Assembly (NCBI RefSeq): GCF_024398035.1 | Contig: NZ_CP073748.1 | Span: forward strand, 2,331,520-2,395,519 | DNA from: Kordiimonas sp. SCSIO 12603 | GTDB taxonomy: Bacteria > Pseudomonadota > Alphaproteobacteria > Sphingomonadales > Kordiimonadaceae | DNA: 64,000 nt | Direction: 5' to 3' | Part shown: positions 56,082-64,000 of the stretch, one piece after another | How positions within the stretch are numbered: position 1 is the first letter of the stretch | How the letters are laid out: the number at the start of each line of letters is the position of its first letter | The notes under the pieces: generated by a model | What the model saw: the letters and a program-made list of their open reading frames with translations, nothing else | Databases searched by the model: none | Told to the model about the DNA's origin: nothing | Translations under genes and position numbers: made by a program

Positions 56082-56951
56082 TTGATTAAAATTTTATCTA
56101 AGCGAATCAATATCGTTGTTTTGACAGCTTGTATCTGCGCTTGTTCTTCCAATCCACATCCCGCGAGAACTACTCAGGAAGAAGGTATTTTCTCCGCCAG
56201 AGCCAGGAATGAGCTGGCAACGGAAAACCCGGAAGGCCTTGTTCGCGTGGGGGAGGGGTTTGAAAAATCAGGAAATTTAAACAGTGCTCTTAATTTGTAT
56301 GGTCAGGCTCTAAGCGCAGCTCCATCGCTTCTGAGGGCGAGAATTGCGTATGCACGAGTTACCGCTAAGCTAGGGCAGCCAGATAGAGCGTTAGCAATGC
56401 TCGATTCATTATCAACCGAAGAGAGAGCTAGCGCGGAGGTGCTATATGAAAAGTCGGGGATATTAATCTCACAGCGCAATTATGTTGAAGCCCTTGCTGT
56501 ATTTCAGCCGCTAGTTGGTAAATCCCAATTGGTTCAGCCTGAGCATATCTTTCGATTAGCTAAGCTGACAATTTTATCGGGAGAGATGGAAGAGGGACAG
56601 GCCCTTTTAAGTAAGGCGATTAACCAAACGCCTTATAATGGTTTGTATACTCAAAATTTGGCATTCACGTATGCCTTGAAAGAAGATTTTCAAACGGCAA
56701 TCTCTCTTATTCAGCAATCTCTTGATCGGCCAGAAGGAAAAGAGAGTGGCAGGTACGCTCTAGCTCTTGTTTATGCTCTATCTGGGCAGATCAATCAGGC
56801 GCTGGAATTTCATTTAGGGGTTCTGAACCGGACTGAATTAACTAAGCGACGGTTATTCTATCGTGCGTTAAGGTATCTTAATCCCAGCGAGAAAAACGAA
56901 GCCGTGTTTTACGGGAACCTTCCTGAAGATATTTATGAGCGGATTAATTAA
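56082..56951 (+). CDS. TPR-repeat lipoprotein
   Basis: A 289-residue protein with a lipoprotein signal (lipobox near CICAC, Cys about residue 21) and about five to six tetratricopeptide repeats filling residues 50-230, for example GNLNSALNLYGQALSAAPS and QTAISLIQQSLDRP. This resembles TadD-type pilus lipoproteins, but no other tad genes are nearby, so I assign only TPR lipoprotein. The start is TTG 56082 behind AGGTTGGA; no in-frame ATG fits better. Confidence 0.82.
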   Translation: MIKILSKRINIVVLTACICACSSNPHPARTTQEEGIFSARARNELATENPEGLVRVGEGFEKSGNLNSALNLYGQALSAAPSLLRARIAYARVTAKLGQPDRALAMLDSLSTEERASAEVLYEKSGILISQRNYVEALAVFQPLVGKSQLVQPEHIFRLAKLTILSGEMEEGQALLSKAINQTPYNGLYTQNLAFTYALKEDFQTAISLIQQSLDRPEGKESGRYALALVYALSGQINQALEFHLGVLNRTELTKRRLFYRALRYLNPSEKNEAVFYGNLPEDIYERIN

Positions 56952-57040
56952 GTAAAATTGATAGCGGCAAATTGCGCCTTGCTTAAGAAGCTCGCTAGCG
57001 GTAATCAGTCGCCATGCTTATTTATTAAAAAGGACATGCT

Positions 57041-57331
57041 GTGAAATCCTGCAAAAATATGACAGAAGTGCGAGAGGAAATTGATCGTGTAGACAGGTTA
57101 ATTGTTCCACTCCTTCTGGAGCGGTTGGAGTATATTAAGCAAGCTGGCGGCATTAAAACTGATCGCGATACCGTGCGTGATGAATGGCGGGTAGAAGATG
57201 TTGTTTCGAAAGCAAAAGGAACAGCGCAAAACCTTAGTGGGGACATAACCTATATCGAAGATATATACCGTCATTTAATTGAATGGAGTATCAATCACGA
57301 GTTTGGTGTGTGGGATAAAGAGCATCAATAG
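57041..57331 (+). CDS. Chorismate mutase type II (AroQ)
   Basis: A 96-residue all-helical AroQ-type protein. The pattern R-EID-VDR-IV-LL-ER at residues 11-28 and the Lys in GGIKTDRD match active-site positions. Stand-alone short mutases can be chorismate mutases for Phe/Tyr or isochorismate-pyruvate lyases; the sequence does not decide. GTG start behind AAGGA. It is a single gene between the TPR lipoprotein and a terminator. Confidence 0.85.
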   Translation: MKSCKNMTEVREEIDRVDRLIVPLLLERLEYIKQAGGIKTDRDTVRDEWRVEDVVSKAKGTAQNLSGDITYIEDIYRHLIEWSINHEFGVWDKEHQ

Positions 57332-57354
57332 TAGTATTTTGTTGTTAATACATT

Positions 57355-57396
57355 AAATAAAGCGATTAAGAATAATTCTTAGTCGCTTTATTTTTG
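57355..57396 (+). terminator. Terminator after chorismate mutase
   Basis: A nearly perfect long hairpin (arms around AAATAAAGCGA and TCGCTTTATTT) followed by T residues, 24 bp after the stop. Confidence 0.85.
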
Positions 57397-57800
57397 CCTA
57401 GTAAAAATTCAAGAAGCGTTGAAATACTATTTATATGACCAAATAAAACTTAAATAATGATAACTATTAATTATAAACATTACCTAAGTTACTGAAAATG
57501 TTAAAAATGTGAATATATTTACTTTTTTTCCAATTATAGCGATTCTGTATTCGTTTTATGTGCGCAACACCCTTAGATTGCGGAACTTATAGTATAATTT
57601 TTCATTTTTATGAAAACGTGAATGCTTATTGGTGCGAACACACAACTTTGAACACTTGCTTTTATTTTATCATTGCTAATCTGTACTAATATAGGTAATG
57701 AATTGGTGCAGCAACCGAGTGTTTATTTTAGCACTTAGGACTGCGCGACCCAAAGGGCTACCCCCATCGCCCTTTGGGTCAACTTATATCTGCTTCATAC
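57397..57800. other. Non-coding AT-rich region with one GC-rich hairpin
   Basis: About 400 bp without a supported gene. The region is AT-rich up to about 57740. It contains a TATAAT (57593-57598) without a clear -35 box and a GC-rich perfect 12-base inverted repeat at 57747-57780 with a C-rich loop. A 43-codon open frame at 57558-57689 lacks a ribosome-binding site. Confidence 0.6.
57747..57780. repeat. Perfect 12-base inverted repeat with C-rich loop
   Basis: Arms GACCCAAAGGGC (57747-57758) and GCCCTTTGGGTC (57769-57780) enclose a 10-base loop with five C. It has no T-run on either side, so it is not a standard terminator. It lies between the chorismate mutase and amtB terminators in otherwise AT-rich DNA. 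Confidence 0.7.
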
Positions 57801-57835
57801 AAAAAAATGGCAGCTCAAGCATAGCTCAGCTGCCA
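57801..57835 (-). terminator. Rho-independent terminator of glnK-amtB
   Basis: On the minus strand TGGCAGCT pairs with AGCTGCCA around a 12-base loop and is followed by seven T. It begins 24 bp after the amtB stop. Confidence 0.88.
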
Positions 57836-57858
57836 AGTTAGAAGGGATTCTTTGGGGG

Positions 57859-59184
57859 TTAAAATTTCTGAGAACCTTTTCCAAACTCTGGGTACGCTTC
57901 CATCCCCAATTCCGCTAAATCAGAACCGCGCTCTTCATCTTCTCCGTCAAGTCGAATGCCCACTGTTGCTTTAAGGGCAACCCAAGTAATCGTACTTGAA
58001 ATCGTTACAAAAGCGCCGATGGCTCCAATGCCAAGAAGCTGTGCAGGAAGACTGGCTGCGTCATTGGTCAAAGGTACCGCCAAAGTTCCCCAAATTCCGC
58101 ACACTAAATGCACAGAGATTGCACCAACAACGTCATCTATCTTTAACTTGTCAAAAAACGGTACTGCAAAAACCACTAATGCGCCACCAACGCCGCCAAT
58201 TGCTGTTGCAATAATCGGGGTGGGGGTTAAAGGTTCTGCTGTAATTGATACCAAGCCAGCCAACGCACCATTAAGGATCATTGAGAGATCAACCTTTTTG
58301 TAAACAGCTTTAGTGACCAGCATCGCTGAAACTGCTCCACCGGCCGCTGCCATATTCGTGTTTACAAATATATTGGATACAGAAATCGCATCACCTAAAG
58401 ACCCTAGTGCAAGTTGAGAGGCGCCATTGAAACCGAACCAGCCCAGCCAGAGAATAAATGTGCCAAGTGTAGCAAGCGGCATGCTACTGCCAGGCATTGG
58501 TTTGATTTTGCCATCCTTAGTGAAGCGACCAAGGCGTGGCCCCAGTATAAGGGCGCCAACTAACGCGGCCCAGCCGCCTGTAGAGTGTACAAGTGTTGAG
58601 CCTGCAAAGTCTTGAAAACCCGCGGCATCTAACCAGCCACCACCCCATTTCCAAGCACCTTGAATTGGATATATGAGACCAGCCAAAACAACAGTAAAGG
58701 CTAAGAACGGGAAGAGTTTTATACGCTCAGCAACTGTACCAGAAACAATTGAGGCTGTTGTCGCAACAAATACCATTTGAAAGAAGAAATCAGAGCCAGC
58801 GGAATAACCAGTTGGATCGACTTTCGCGCCGTCAACAAGGGTTGCTGCATCGTCAGGGGACCAAAGAGAGAAGAATTGGCCAAAGTATCCGCCATCCACA
58901 CCTGAATACATGAGGTTATAGCCCATTAACATCCACATAATGCATGCGATGGCGTATAGTGAAACGTTCTTAACACATATTTCCGCTACGTTTTTCGTTC
59001 GAACTAGCCCAGCTTCAAGCATAGCAAAGCCAGCTGCCATCCACATAACTAGGAAGCCACCAATTAGGAAAAGAAGGGTGTTGAATATATATGCAGAATC
59101 AGCACTAACTGCCAGAGCAGGAGAGGATACAGCGCTGACTGTAATAGCGCCCACCAAAAGTTTTTTTCCTTTTAACTTCATCAC
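57859..59184 (-). CDS. amtB: Ammonium transporter AmtB
   Basis: A trimeric inner-membrane ammonium channel. The 441-residue precursor starts with a signal-like segment (about 1-28) and then has eleven helices. The conserved Asp in FQDFAGSTLVH, its twin-His partners in LVHSTGGW and VHLVCGIWG, and the gate Phe region are present. The C-terminal tail that GlnK blocks is intact. It follows glnK by 8 bp, so PII and its target are made together. Confidence 0.96.
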   Translation of the reverse strand: MMKLKGKKLLVGAITVSAVSSPALAVSADSAYIFNTLLFLIGGFLVMWMAAGFAMLEAGLVRTKNVAEICVKNVSLYAIACIMWMLMGYNLMYSGVDGGYFGQFFSLWSPDDAATLVDGAKVDPTGYSAGSDFFFQMVFVATTASIVSGTVAERIKLFPFLAFTVVLAGLIYPIQGAWKWGGGWLDAAGFQDFAGSTLVHSTGGWAALVGALILGPRLGRFTKDGKIKPMPGSSMPLATLGTFILWLGWFGFNGASQLALGSLGDAISVSNIFVNTNMAAAGGAVSAMLVTKAVYKKVDLSMILNGALAGLVSITAEPLTPTPIIATAIGGVGGALVVFAVPFFDKLKIDDVVGAISVHLVCGIWGTLAVPLTNDAASLPAQLLGIGAIGAFVTISSTITWVALKATVGIRLDGEDEERGSDLAELGMEAYPEFGKGSQKF

Positions 59185-59192
59185 TATACTCC

Positions 59193-59531
59193 CTAAAGCG
59201 CTTCAATGCCGGTTTCGCCGGTCCGGATACGCACAACTTGATTGATATCTAAAACGAAGATCTTTCCATCACCTATCTGGCCGGTCTTGGCTGCTTCCTG
59301 CAGAATCTCAAGAACCTGATCTCCAGCATCATCGTCTACGGCTACCTCAATCTTTATTTTGGGAAGAAAATGCACTTCATATTCGGCCCCTCTATAGATT
59401 TCCCGCTGGCCGCGCTGACGCCCATACCCCTGGACTTCAGAAACCGTCATGCCGTTAATACCAACTTCGGCGAGCGCATCTCTGACAGGTTCCAGCTTAT
59501 GAGGTTTAATGATCGCGATGATATACTTCAT
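59193..59531 (-). CDS. glnK: Nitrogen regulatory PII protein GlnK
   Basis: A 112-residue trimeric PII protein that senses 2-oxoglutarate and ATP/ADP and blocks AmtB when nitrogen is plentiful. The uridylylation site Tyr51 is in the T-loop REIYRGAEY, and the C-terminal GDGKIFV and RIRTGETG motifs are intact. ATG 59531 has GGAG seven bases upstream; a longer in-frame start at 59570 overlaps the sigma-54 promoter. Called GlnK rather than GlnB because it is paired with amtB. Confidence 0.95.
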   Translation of the reverse strand: MKYIIAIIKPHKLEPVRDALAEVGINGMTVSEVQGYGRQRGQREIYRGAEYEVHFLPKIKIEVAVDDDAGDQVLEILQEAAKTGQIGDGKIFVLDINQVVRIRTGETGIEAL

Positions 59532-59562
59532 AATTACTCCAATGATTGTTTGGAGCTTATTA

Positions 59563-59578
59563 AGCACCAACTGTGCCA
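59563..59578 (-). promoter_or_regulatory. Sigma-54 (RpoN) promoter of glnK-amtB
   Basis: On the minus strand the sequence reads TGGCAC, five bases, then GTGCT, matching TGGCAC-N5-TTGCW at all but one position with the GG and GC cores at the right distance. A transcript would start about 20 bases before the glnK ATG. This fits control by NtrC under nitrogen limitation; no convincing NtrC site pair was found upstream. Confidence 0.8.
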
Positions 59579-59767
59579 GTTGACATTAATTAATGTTTAT
59601 CAATGGCTTAACTAAATAACCAACATTGCCTCTCATGAGCTGATGTCCATTTATTATGCAGTGTCTGTTTTTTAATCATAAAGATAAGCTAATGACGACC
59701 TGTTAAATTGATCGCTCACTCCAGTTCGCAGACGTCGGTAACATAGGTGCAACATCAAGGAGGCTGT

Positions 59768-60346
59768 ATGAAAATATATGGTGATAAAATTTCAGGGAAT
59801 TGTCTGAAGGTTAAATATGTAGCCGACTATCTTAAACAGGCTTATGAGTGGGTGGATGTTAGTGTTGTGGAGGGTGAAGCTAAATCAGAAGCTTTTCTGA
59901 ATATAAACCCAGCAGGTCAAGTGCCTGCAATTCAGTTAAATAATGCTAGCACTCTGGCTCAATCTAACGCCATTATGCTTTTTCTAGCTAAAGATAGCGA
60001 GTTAATCCCAGCCGATAGTTTCTTGGAAGCTAAAATGAATGAATGGCTGTTCTGGGAGCAATATTCTCATGAGACAGCTATCGCAGTATCTCGCTTTCAA
60101 GTGGTCTACAAGGCCGTACCATTCTCAGAGGTTGATCCAGAGCTTATCAAAAAAAGCTATGCTGCGCTTGATGTTATGGAAAAGCACCTTCAAGAAAGCG
60201 ACTGGTTTCTTGGCGATCACTTTAGTTTGGCGGACATTGCTCTATATGCATACACTCAGTTCGCAGAAGAAGTTGGTTTTGACATGTCAGAATATACGGC
60301 TACGGTTCTGTGGTTGAAAAATGTACGTATAAAATTGAACCTCTAA
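59768..60346 (+). CDS. Glutathione S-transferase family protein
   Basis: A 192-residue GST. The N-terminal thioredoxin-like half contains NPAGQVPAIQL (cis-Pro) and a Ser/Gly stretch near the start (ISGNCLKVKY) where the catalytic Ser or Cys is expected; the C-terminal helical half includes GDHFSLADIALYAY, the N-capping Asp box. The substrate cannot be told. The ATG has an AAGGAGG site five bases upstream. It is 22 bp before the VOC gene, so they may be co-transcribed. Confidence 0.9.
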   Translation: MKIYGDKISGNCLKVKYVADYLKQAYEWVDVSVVEGEAKSEAFLNINPAGQVPAIQLNNASTLAQSNAIMLFLAKDSELIPADSFLEAKMNEWLFWEQYSHETAIAVSRFQVVYKAVPFSEVDPELIKKSYAALDVMEKHLQESDWFLGDHFSLADIALYAYTQFAEEVGFDMSEYTATVLWLKNVRIKLNL

Positions 60347-60368
60347 ACAGAATCGATGAGTTTGCATT

Positions 60369-60737
60369 ATGATCAACCCTGTTGGCTATTTTGAGATACC
60401 GGTCCTTGATATGGAGCGAGCGGTGAGTTTTTACTCAACTGTTTTTGATTACCATTTCACGCCAGCAGTAGTTGATGGCCATGAAATGGCTCTTTTCCCG
60501 CATCTTGAAGGCAAAGAAGGCATAACCGGTGCACTGGCGAAAGGCGATGCTTATATCCCGAGCAAGAATGGCAGCCTGATCTATTTTAATACGGACAACA
60601 TTAAAGATAGCCTGAAAAGAGTTGTTCAAGCAGGCGGAGCCGTTCTGTACGGCCGAAAATCAATTGGCGAACTAGGCTTTGTAGCAGAATTTGAAGATAG
60701 TGAAGGTAACCGCATCGCACTGCATCAAGCAGCTTGA
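60369..60737 (+). CDS. VOC-superfamily (glyoxalase-like) protein
   Basis: A 122-residue protein with two beta-alpha-beta-beta-beta modules. The start (GYFEIPVLDMERAVSFY) and the end (DSEGNRIALHQ) are typical of VOC proteins near the glyoxalase/bleomycin-resistance fold. Candidate metal ligands are the early Glu and the late His. Function unknown. It follows the GST and both may concern detoxification. Confidence 0.88.
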   Translation: MINPVGYFEIPVLDMERAVSFYSTVFDYHFTPAVVDGHEMALFPHLEGKEGITGALAKGDAYIPSKNGSLIYFNTDNIKDSLKRVVQAGGAVLYGRKSIGELGFVAEFEDSEGNRIALHQAA

Positions 60738-60764
60738 ATGATTCAAAAAAACTTCTCAAAAGAT

Positions 60765-60798
60765 AAAGGCCCCGATGAATGATCATCAGGGCCTTTAT
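60765..60798. terminator. Bidirectional terminator between VOC gene and tRNA-Ser
   Basis: Arms AAAGGCCC (60765-60772) and GGGCCTTT (60789-60796) with further pairing inside. Located 27 bp after the VOC stop and about 20 bp past the 3' end of the minus-strand tRNA. Confidence 0.75.
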
Positions 60799-60816
60799 AT
60801 CTTAGCGCCACAACAG

Positions 60817-60906
60817 TGGCGGGCAGGGTGGGATTCGAACCCACGAAGGGCTTGCACCCTTGCCGGTTTTCAAGACCGGTGCATTCAACCGCTCTGCCAC
60901 CTGCCC
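60817..60906 (-). tRNA. tRNA-Ser(UGA)
   Basis: A complete 90-nucleotide tRNA. The acceptor stem GGGCAGG pairs with CCTGCCC. The anticodon stem CCGGT/ACCGG holds the loop CTTGAAA, giving anticodon TGA. A long variable arm and the T arm GTGGG-TTCGAAT-CCCAC follow. The 3' CCA is encoded in the genome. It reads UCN-type serine codons. Confidence 0.97.
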
Positions 60907-61112
60907 GCGGCATCACTGTTCGTGAACGTGGGGCGGGTTTTAATAGGTAAAATTCGATCCGTCTAGTCTAAAAATTAAGAAATTTACATTTATGTGAAAT
61001 TGCCCCTCCAAGCGCCTTGCATGCACCCCTTGGAATTGCTAGAAAGTTTGTCTGTTCTTACAAGATATTGCGTATGCATTTTTTATGTAAGCAAGGTTTA
61101 GTTTTATAAGTG

Positions 61113-61129
61113 CAGCAGCTTAGCTGCTG
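61113..61129 (+). promoter_or_regulatory. Small hairpin in the gyrA leader
   Basis: Perfect 7-base arms CAGCAGC and GCTGCTG around TTA lie about 7 bases before the AGGGGG site of gyrA. It may affect translation or mark the end of an upstream transcript, but no T-run follows. Confidence 0.4.
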
Positions 61130-61148
61130 ATAATCAGGGGGCTAAAGG

Positions 61149-63890
61149 GTGAGCGATAACACTCCAATTACACCAGAAGAAGAGGGCATTGCGCCAATCA
61201 CTATCGAAGAGGAAATGAAAGCCTCTTATCTTGATTATGCTATGAGCGTGATTGTTTCCCGTGCTCTTCCTGATGTGCGAGATGGTTTGAAACCAGTTCA
61301 CAGACGCATCCTCTATTCAATGCATGAAAATGGCTATGAACATAACAAGCCATTCCGGAAATCGGCTCGTATTGTCGGGGATGTAATGGGTAAGTATCAC
61401 CCACACGGTGATAGCGCTATCTATGATGCCCTTGTTCGTATGGCGCAGGACTTCTCGATGCGTGCGCCGCTCGTGGACGGCCAAGGTAACTTTGGTTCGA
61501 TGGACGGTGATGGTGCCGCGGCGATGCGTTATACAGAAGCCCGTATGGATAAAGTATCCAGCATGCTTTTGGCTGACATTGAGAAAGACACTGTTAATTT
61601 CCAGGCTAACTATGATGAGAGCGAATCTGAACCAACAGTTCTTCCTGCACGCTTTCCAAATCTATTGGTAAATGGTGGTACAGGTATCGCGGTTGGTATG
61701 GCGACGAATATTCCATCTCACAGCCTCCGGGAAGTGATTGATGGTGTGCTTGCGCTTATTGACAACCCGGAACTGAATAACATGGACCTGATGGATTATG
61801 TGCCAGGCCCAGATTTTCCGACAGGTGGTATCATCCTTGGTGCTGGCGGTATCAAACAGGCTTATGAAACAGGCAAGGGTTCGATTACAATTCGTAGCCG
61901 CACCCACGTTGAAGAGATTCGCAAAGACCGTTACGCAATTATTATTACTGAGATCCCGTTTCAGGTGAACAAAGCTTCCATGATCGAGAAGATCGCGGAA
62001 TGTGTTCAGACTAAACGAATTGAAGGTATCTCTGATATCCGTGACGAATCTGATCGTACAGGCGTTCGTGTTGTTGTGGAATTGAAGCGCGACAGTGTTC
62101 CCGAAGTAATTCTGAATCAGTTGTTCCGCTTTACGCAGGTACAAACAAGTTTCGGCATCAACATGCTGGCACTGAATGGCGGCAAGCCACAGCAGCTTAC
62201 ACTCCGCGACGTGCTACGTGCTTTTATCGAATTCCGTGAAGAAGTTATCACACGCCGTACTAAGTTTGATCTTAATAAAGCACGTGACCGTGCGCATATT
62301 ATGGTTGGGCTGGTAATTGCGGTAGCAAACATTGATGAAGTAGTAGCTATCATCCGTGGTGCATCATCACCGGCAGCGGCTCGAGAGGCACTAGCATCAC
62401 GTAAATGGGACCCAGCAGAAATTCTGCCATACCTCGAACTTATCGGTGAAACTGGCAAGTTGAACGATGACGGTACCTTCCAGCTTTCTGAAATTCAGGT
62501 TAAAGCGATCCTTGATCTTCGCTTGCACCGCCTAACAGCACTTGGCCGTGATGAGATTGGCGATGAACTTGAAGCTCTCGCTGAAAAAATTCGTGAATTC
62601 CTAGAAATTTTGGGCTCCCGTATACGTTTGTATGAAGTTCTTCGTGGTGAACTGGAGGCTGTTCGCGAGGAATTTGGTAATGACCGCCGTACGGAAATCG
62701 ATCTTAGCGCAGCAGGCTCTTTCGAAGACGAAGATCTCATCGCGCGTGAAGATATGGTAGTTACGGTAACTCACACAGGTTACATAAAACGAGTACCGCT
62801 CTCGACTTATCGCGCACAGCGCAGAGGCGGAAAAGGTCGCTCTGGTATGCAGACTAAGGATGAGGATTTCCTCTCTACCGTATTTGTCGCCGATACGCAT
62901 ACGCCAGTACTCTTTTTCTCAAATACTGGCCAAGTATATAAAATGAAGGTTTGGAAGCTCCCACTTGGCTCACCAACTTCAAAAGGTAAGGCTGTTATTA
63001 ACCTTCTACCACTGAAACAAGGGGAGACTATTGCGACGATTCTGCCGCTTCCAGAGAATGAGGAAACATGGAGCGATCTCCATGTAATGTTCGCTACAGC
63101 ACGCGGTAATGTTCGCCGTAACCGTTTGTCAGATTTCTCTAATGTTATGTCGAACGGTAAGATCGCTATTCGTTTCTCTGATGAAGAAGATAAACTGATC
63201 GGCGTAGATGTTTGTACGGAAGAGGACGATGTAATCCTTGCTGCTCGTGGTGGTCGTGCAATCCGCTTTAAGGCCACAGATGTTCGCTTGTTCGCGGGCC
63301 GTACATCGACCGGTGTTCGCGGTATGAAGTTTGCTGCAGGTGATGAAGTAGTTTCTATGTGTGTGGTTAAGGGGACAGATGCCTCGACCGAAGAGCGTGA
63401 TGCTTATTTGAAAGCTGCAGCATGGAAAAATGAGCCTGGTGAGCAAACTCTATCAGATGAACGGATGGAAGAATTAGCTTCTATTGAACAGTTTGTATTA
63501 ACTGTTACCAATAAAGGCTTTGGTAAACGTACAAGCAGCCATGAATACCGTGTAACAGGTCGTGGTGGTCAAGGTATTTGGAACGTGCCGTCAGATGAGC
63601 GTTTGCGTGAACAAATTGGCGGTGTGATTACAGCTGTACCTATTACAACGGACGAACAAGTACTTATGGTAACAGACCAAGGTAAGCTTATTCGTACACC
63701 AGTTCATGACGTTCGTATTGCATCAAGAAATACAAAAGGGGTTACTCTCTTCAAAGTATCTGATGATGAAGAAATTGTATCTGTAGCCAAGCTTCAGGAA
63801 ACTGACGACGAGGAAGAAGATACAATTGAAGGCAGCGAAACTGCAACAGTTGAAGCAGTAACCGACGCTGAAGAAACATCTGAAGAATAA
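61149..63890 (+). CDS. gyrA: DNA gyrase subunit A
   Basis: The breakage-and-rejoining subunit of gyrase. The 913-residue protein has the active-site Tyr128 ([10 protein letters not shown]), the quinolone-resistance region [13 protein letters not shown] with Ser89 and Asp93 at the two key positions (the susceptible residues), and a C-terminal six-bladed DNA-wrapping domain with the GyrA box QRRGGKG, which separates it from ParC. An insertion of about 40 residues interrupts the wrapping domain (around [14 protein letters not shown]), as in other alphaproteobacteria. The tail is acidic. GTG start with AGGGGG upstream. gyrB is not in the window. Confidence 0.98.
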   Translation: MSDNTPITPEEEGIAPITIEEEMKASYLDYAMSVIVSRALPDVRDGLKPVHRRILYSMHENGYEHNKPFRKSARIVGDVMGKYHPHGDSAIYDALVRMAQDFSMRAPLVDGQGNFGSMDGDGAAAMRYTEARMDKVSSMLLADIEKDTVNFQANYDESESEPTVLPARFPNLLVNGGTGIAVGMATNIPSHSLREVIDGVLALIDNPELNNMDLMDYVPGPDFPTGGIILGAGGIKQAYETGKGSITIRSRTHVEEIRKDRYAIIITEIPFQVNKASMIEKIAECVQTKRIEGISDIRDESDRTGVRVVVELKRDSVPEVILNQLFRFTQVQTSFGINMLALNGGKPQQLTLRDVLRAFIEFREEVITRRTKFDLNKARDRAHIMVGLVIAVANIDEVVAIIRGASSPAAAREALASRKWDPAEILPYLELIGETGKLNDDGTFQLSEIQVKAILDLRLHRLTALGRDEIGDELEALAEKIREFLEILGSRIRLYEVLRGELEAVREEFGNDRRTEIDLSAAGSFEDEDLIAREDMVVTVTHTGYIKRVPLSTYRAQRRGGKGRSGMQTKDEDFLSTVFVADTHTPVLFFSNTGQVYKMKVWKLPLGSPTSKGKAVINLLPLKQGETIATILPLPENEETWSDLHVMFATARGNVRRNRLSDFSNVMSNGKIAIRFSDEEDKLIGVDVCTEEDDVILAARGGRAIRFKATDVRLFAGRTSTGVRGMKFAAGDEVVSMCVVKGTDASTEERDAYLKAAAWKNEPGEQTLSDERMEELASIEQFVLTVTNKGFGKRTSSHEYRVTGRGGQGIWNVPSDERLREQIGGVITAVPITTDEQVLMVTDQGKLIRTPVHDVRIASRNTKGVTLFKVSDDEEIVSVAKLQETDDEEEDTIEGSETATVEAVTDAEETSEE

Positions 63891-63910
63891 CCCTCAAGCA
63901 GTCAATTTAG

Positions 63911-63946
63911 ATAAGCCCCTTGAAACTAGATTTCGGGGGCTTATTT
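63911..63946 (+). terminator. Rho-independent terminator of gyrA
   Basis: Arms ATAAGCCCC and GGGGGCTTAT with extra pairing inside (GAAA/TTTC), then ATTTC. Placed 21 bp after the gyrA stop. Confidence 0.75.
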
Positions 63947-63947
63947 C

Positions 63948-64000
63948 ATGCGCAAACTTCTTTATTTTCTTGTGTTTTGCAGCATATTCGTCAATCTTGC
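63948..64000 (+). CDS. Possible start of an exported protein (3' end outside window)
   Basis: From the ATG at 63948 the frame is open to the window end and begins MRKLLYFLVFCSIFVN, which looks like a signal peptide (two basic residues, then a hydrophobic core). GGGGGC about nine bases upstream could be a ribosome-binding site, but it is also part of the gyrA terminator. Only 17 codons are visible, so identity cannot be judged. Confidence 0.4.
   Translation, partial: MRKLLYFLVFCSIFVNL

Noticed and set aside
57558-57689. 43-codon frame in the chorismate mutase-amtB gap
   Set aside because: No Shine-Dalgarno sequence, no family features and AT-rich composition like the surrounding non-coding DNA.
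63280-63520. Insertion in the gyrA C-terminal domain as something new
   Set aside because: Insertions at this place are, as far as I know, usual in alphaproteobacterial GyrA.
1-64000. CRISPR arrays, insertion sequences, prophage, toxin-antitoxin or defence genes
   Set aside because: No regularly spaced repeats, transposase or integrase motifs, or defence-type proteins were seen on either strand.

Overview
This 64 kb window is a stretch of bacterial core chromosome of about 45% GC, almost certainly from a free-living marine-type alphaproteobacterium. The case rests on gene order typical of that class (mltG-yicC-gmk-rsmA; purN-purM / DUF2066-PerM-Hda-ppk1-ppx; YfgM-like-bamB-der), a type 2 heme A synthase, a short Hda with an N-terminal clamp-binding motif, and a perfect CtrA-type box in front of motA. 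The moderate GC and marine flavour would fit Kordiimonadales or a relative, but that placement is inference. No insertion sequence, prophage, integrase, CRISPR array, defence system or rRNA was seen. The only RNA gene is a tRNA-Ser(UGA).

Layout. 1-8 kb: end of mltG, then yicC and gmk on the plus strand, facing the minus-strand envelope operon lptD-surA-pdxA-rsmA. 8-14 kb: pepA-holC-GNAT acetyltransferase, an alpha/beta hydrolase behind a long inverted repeat, an ABC-F ATPase on the minus strand, and ndk. 14-24 kb: an unrecognised secreted protein, purM-purN on the minus strand, and the plus-strand run DUF2066-PerM-Hda-ppk1-ppx that converges on rnd. 25-33 kb: aspS, guaA, panB, then the YfgM-like-bamB-der operon. 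33-39 kb: an NMT1/THI5-type ABC importer, heme A synthase plus cutA, then a nitrilase-like and a quinone-oxidoreductase-like gene on the minus strand. 39-43 kb: a hybrid histidine kinase, then rplM-rpsI behind a structured leader. 43-51 kb: an accessory-looking block with an acyltransferase, a DUF3667-like membrane protein, a degenerate peptide deformylase homologue, DUF4399, a CHMI-type isomerase, an M28 peptidase, a ScsB/DsbD-like reductase with a redoxin, and motA. 51-57 kb: argC, gamma-carbonic anhydrase, sodB, a PuuD membrane-domain protein, a squalene/phytoene synthase homologue, a small unknown protein, a TPR lipoprotein and chorismate mutase. 57-64 kb: glnK-amtB under a sigma-54 promoter, GST, VOC protein, tRNA-Ser, gyrA and the possible start of a further exported protein.

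Themes. Much of the window builds or maintains the envelope (mltG, surA, lptD, bamB, YfgM-like) or serves translation and nucleotide supply (rplM, rpsI, aspS, der, gmk, guaA, purM, purN, ndk). Polyphosphate metabolism (ppk1-ppx) sits next to replication control (Hda). Nitrogen sensing and uptake (glnK-amtB) carry their own nitrogen-type promoter.

The best leads are modest but concrete: a deformylase paralogue that has lost two of three metal ligands, two RNA structures that bury ribosome-binding sites (rplM and the alpha/beta hydrolase), a hybrid kinase with a duplicated 125-residue sensor unit plus a FixL-like PAS domain, and a CtrA box at motA. I did not find a convincing new multi-gene system.
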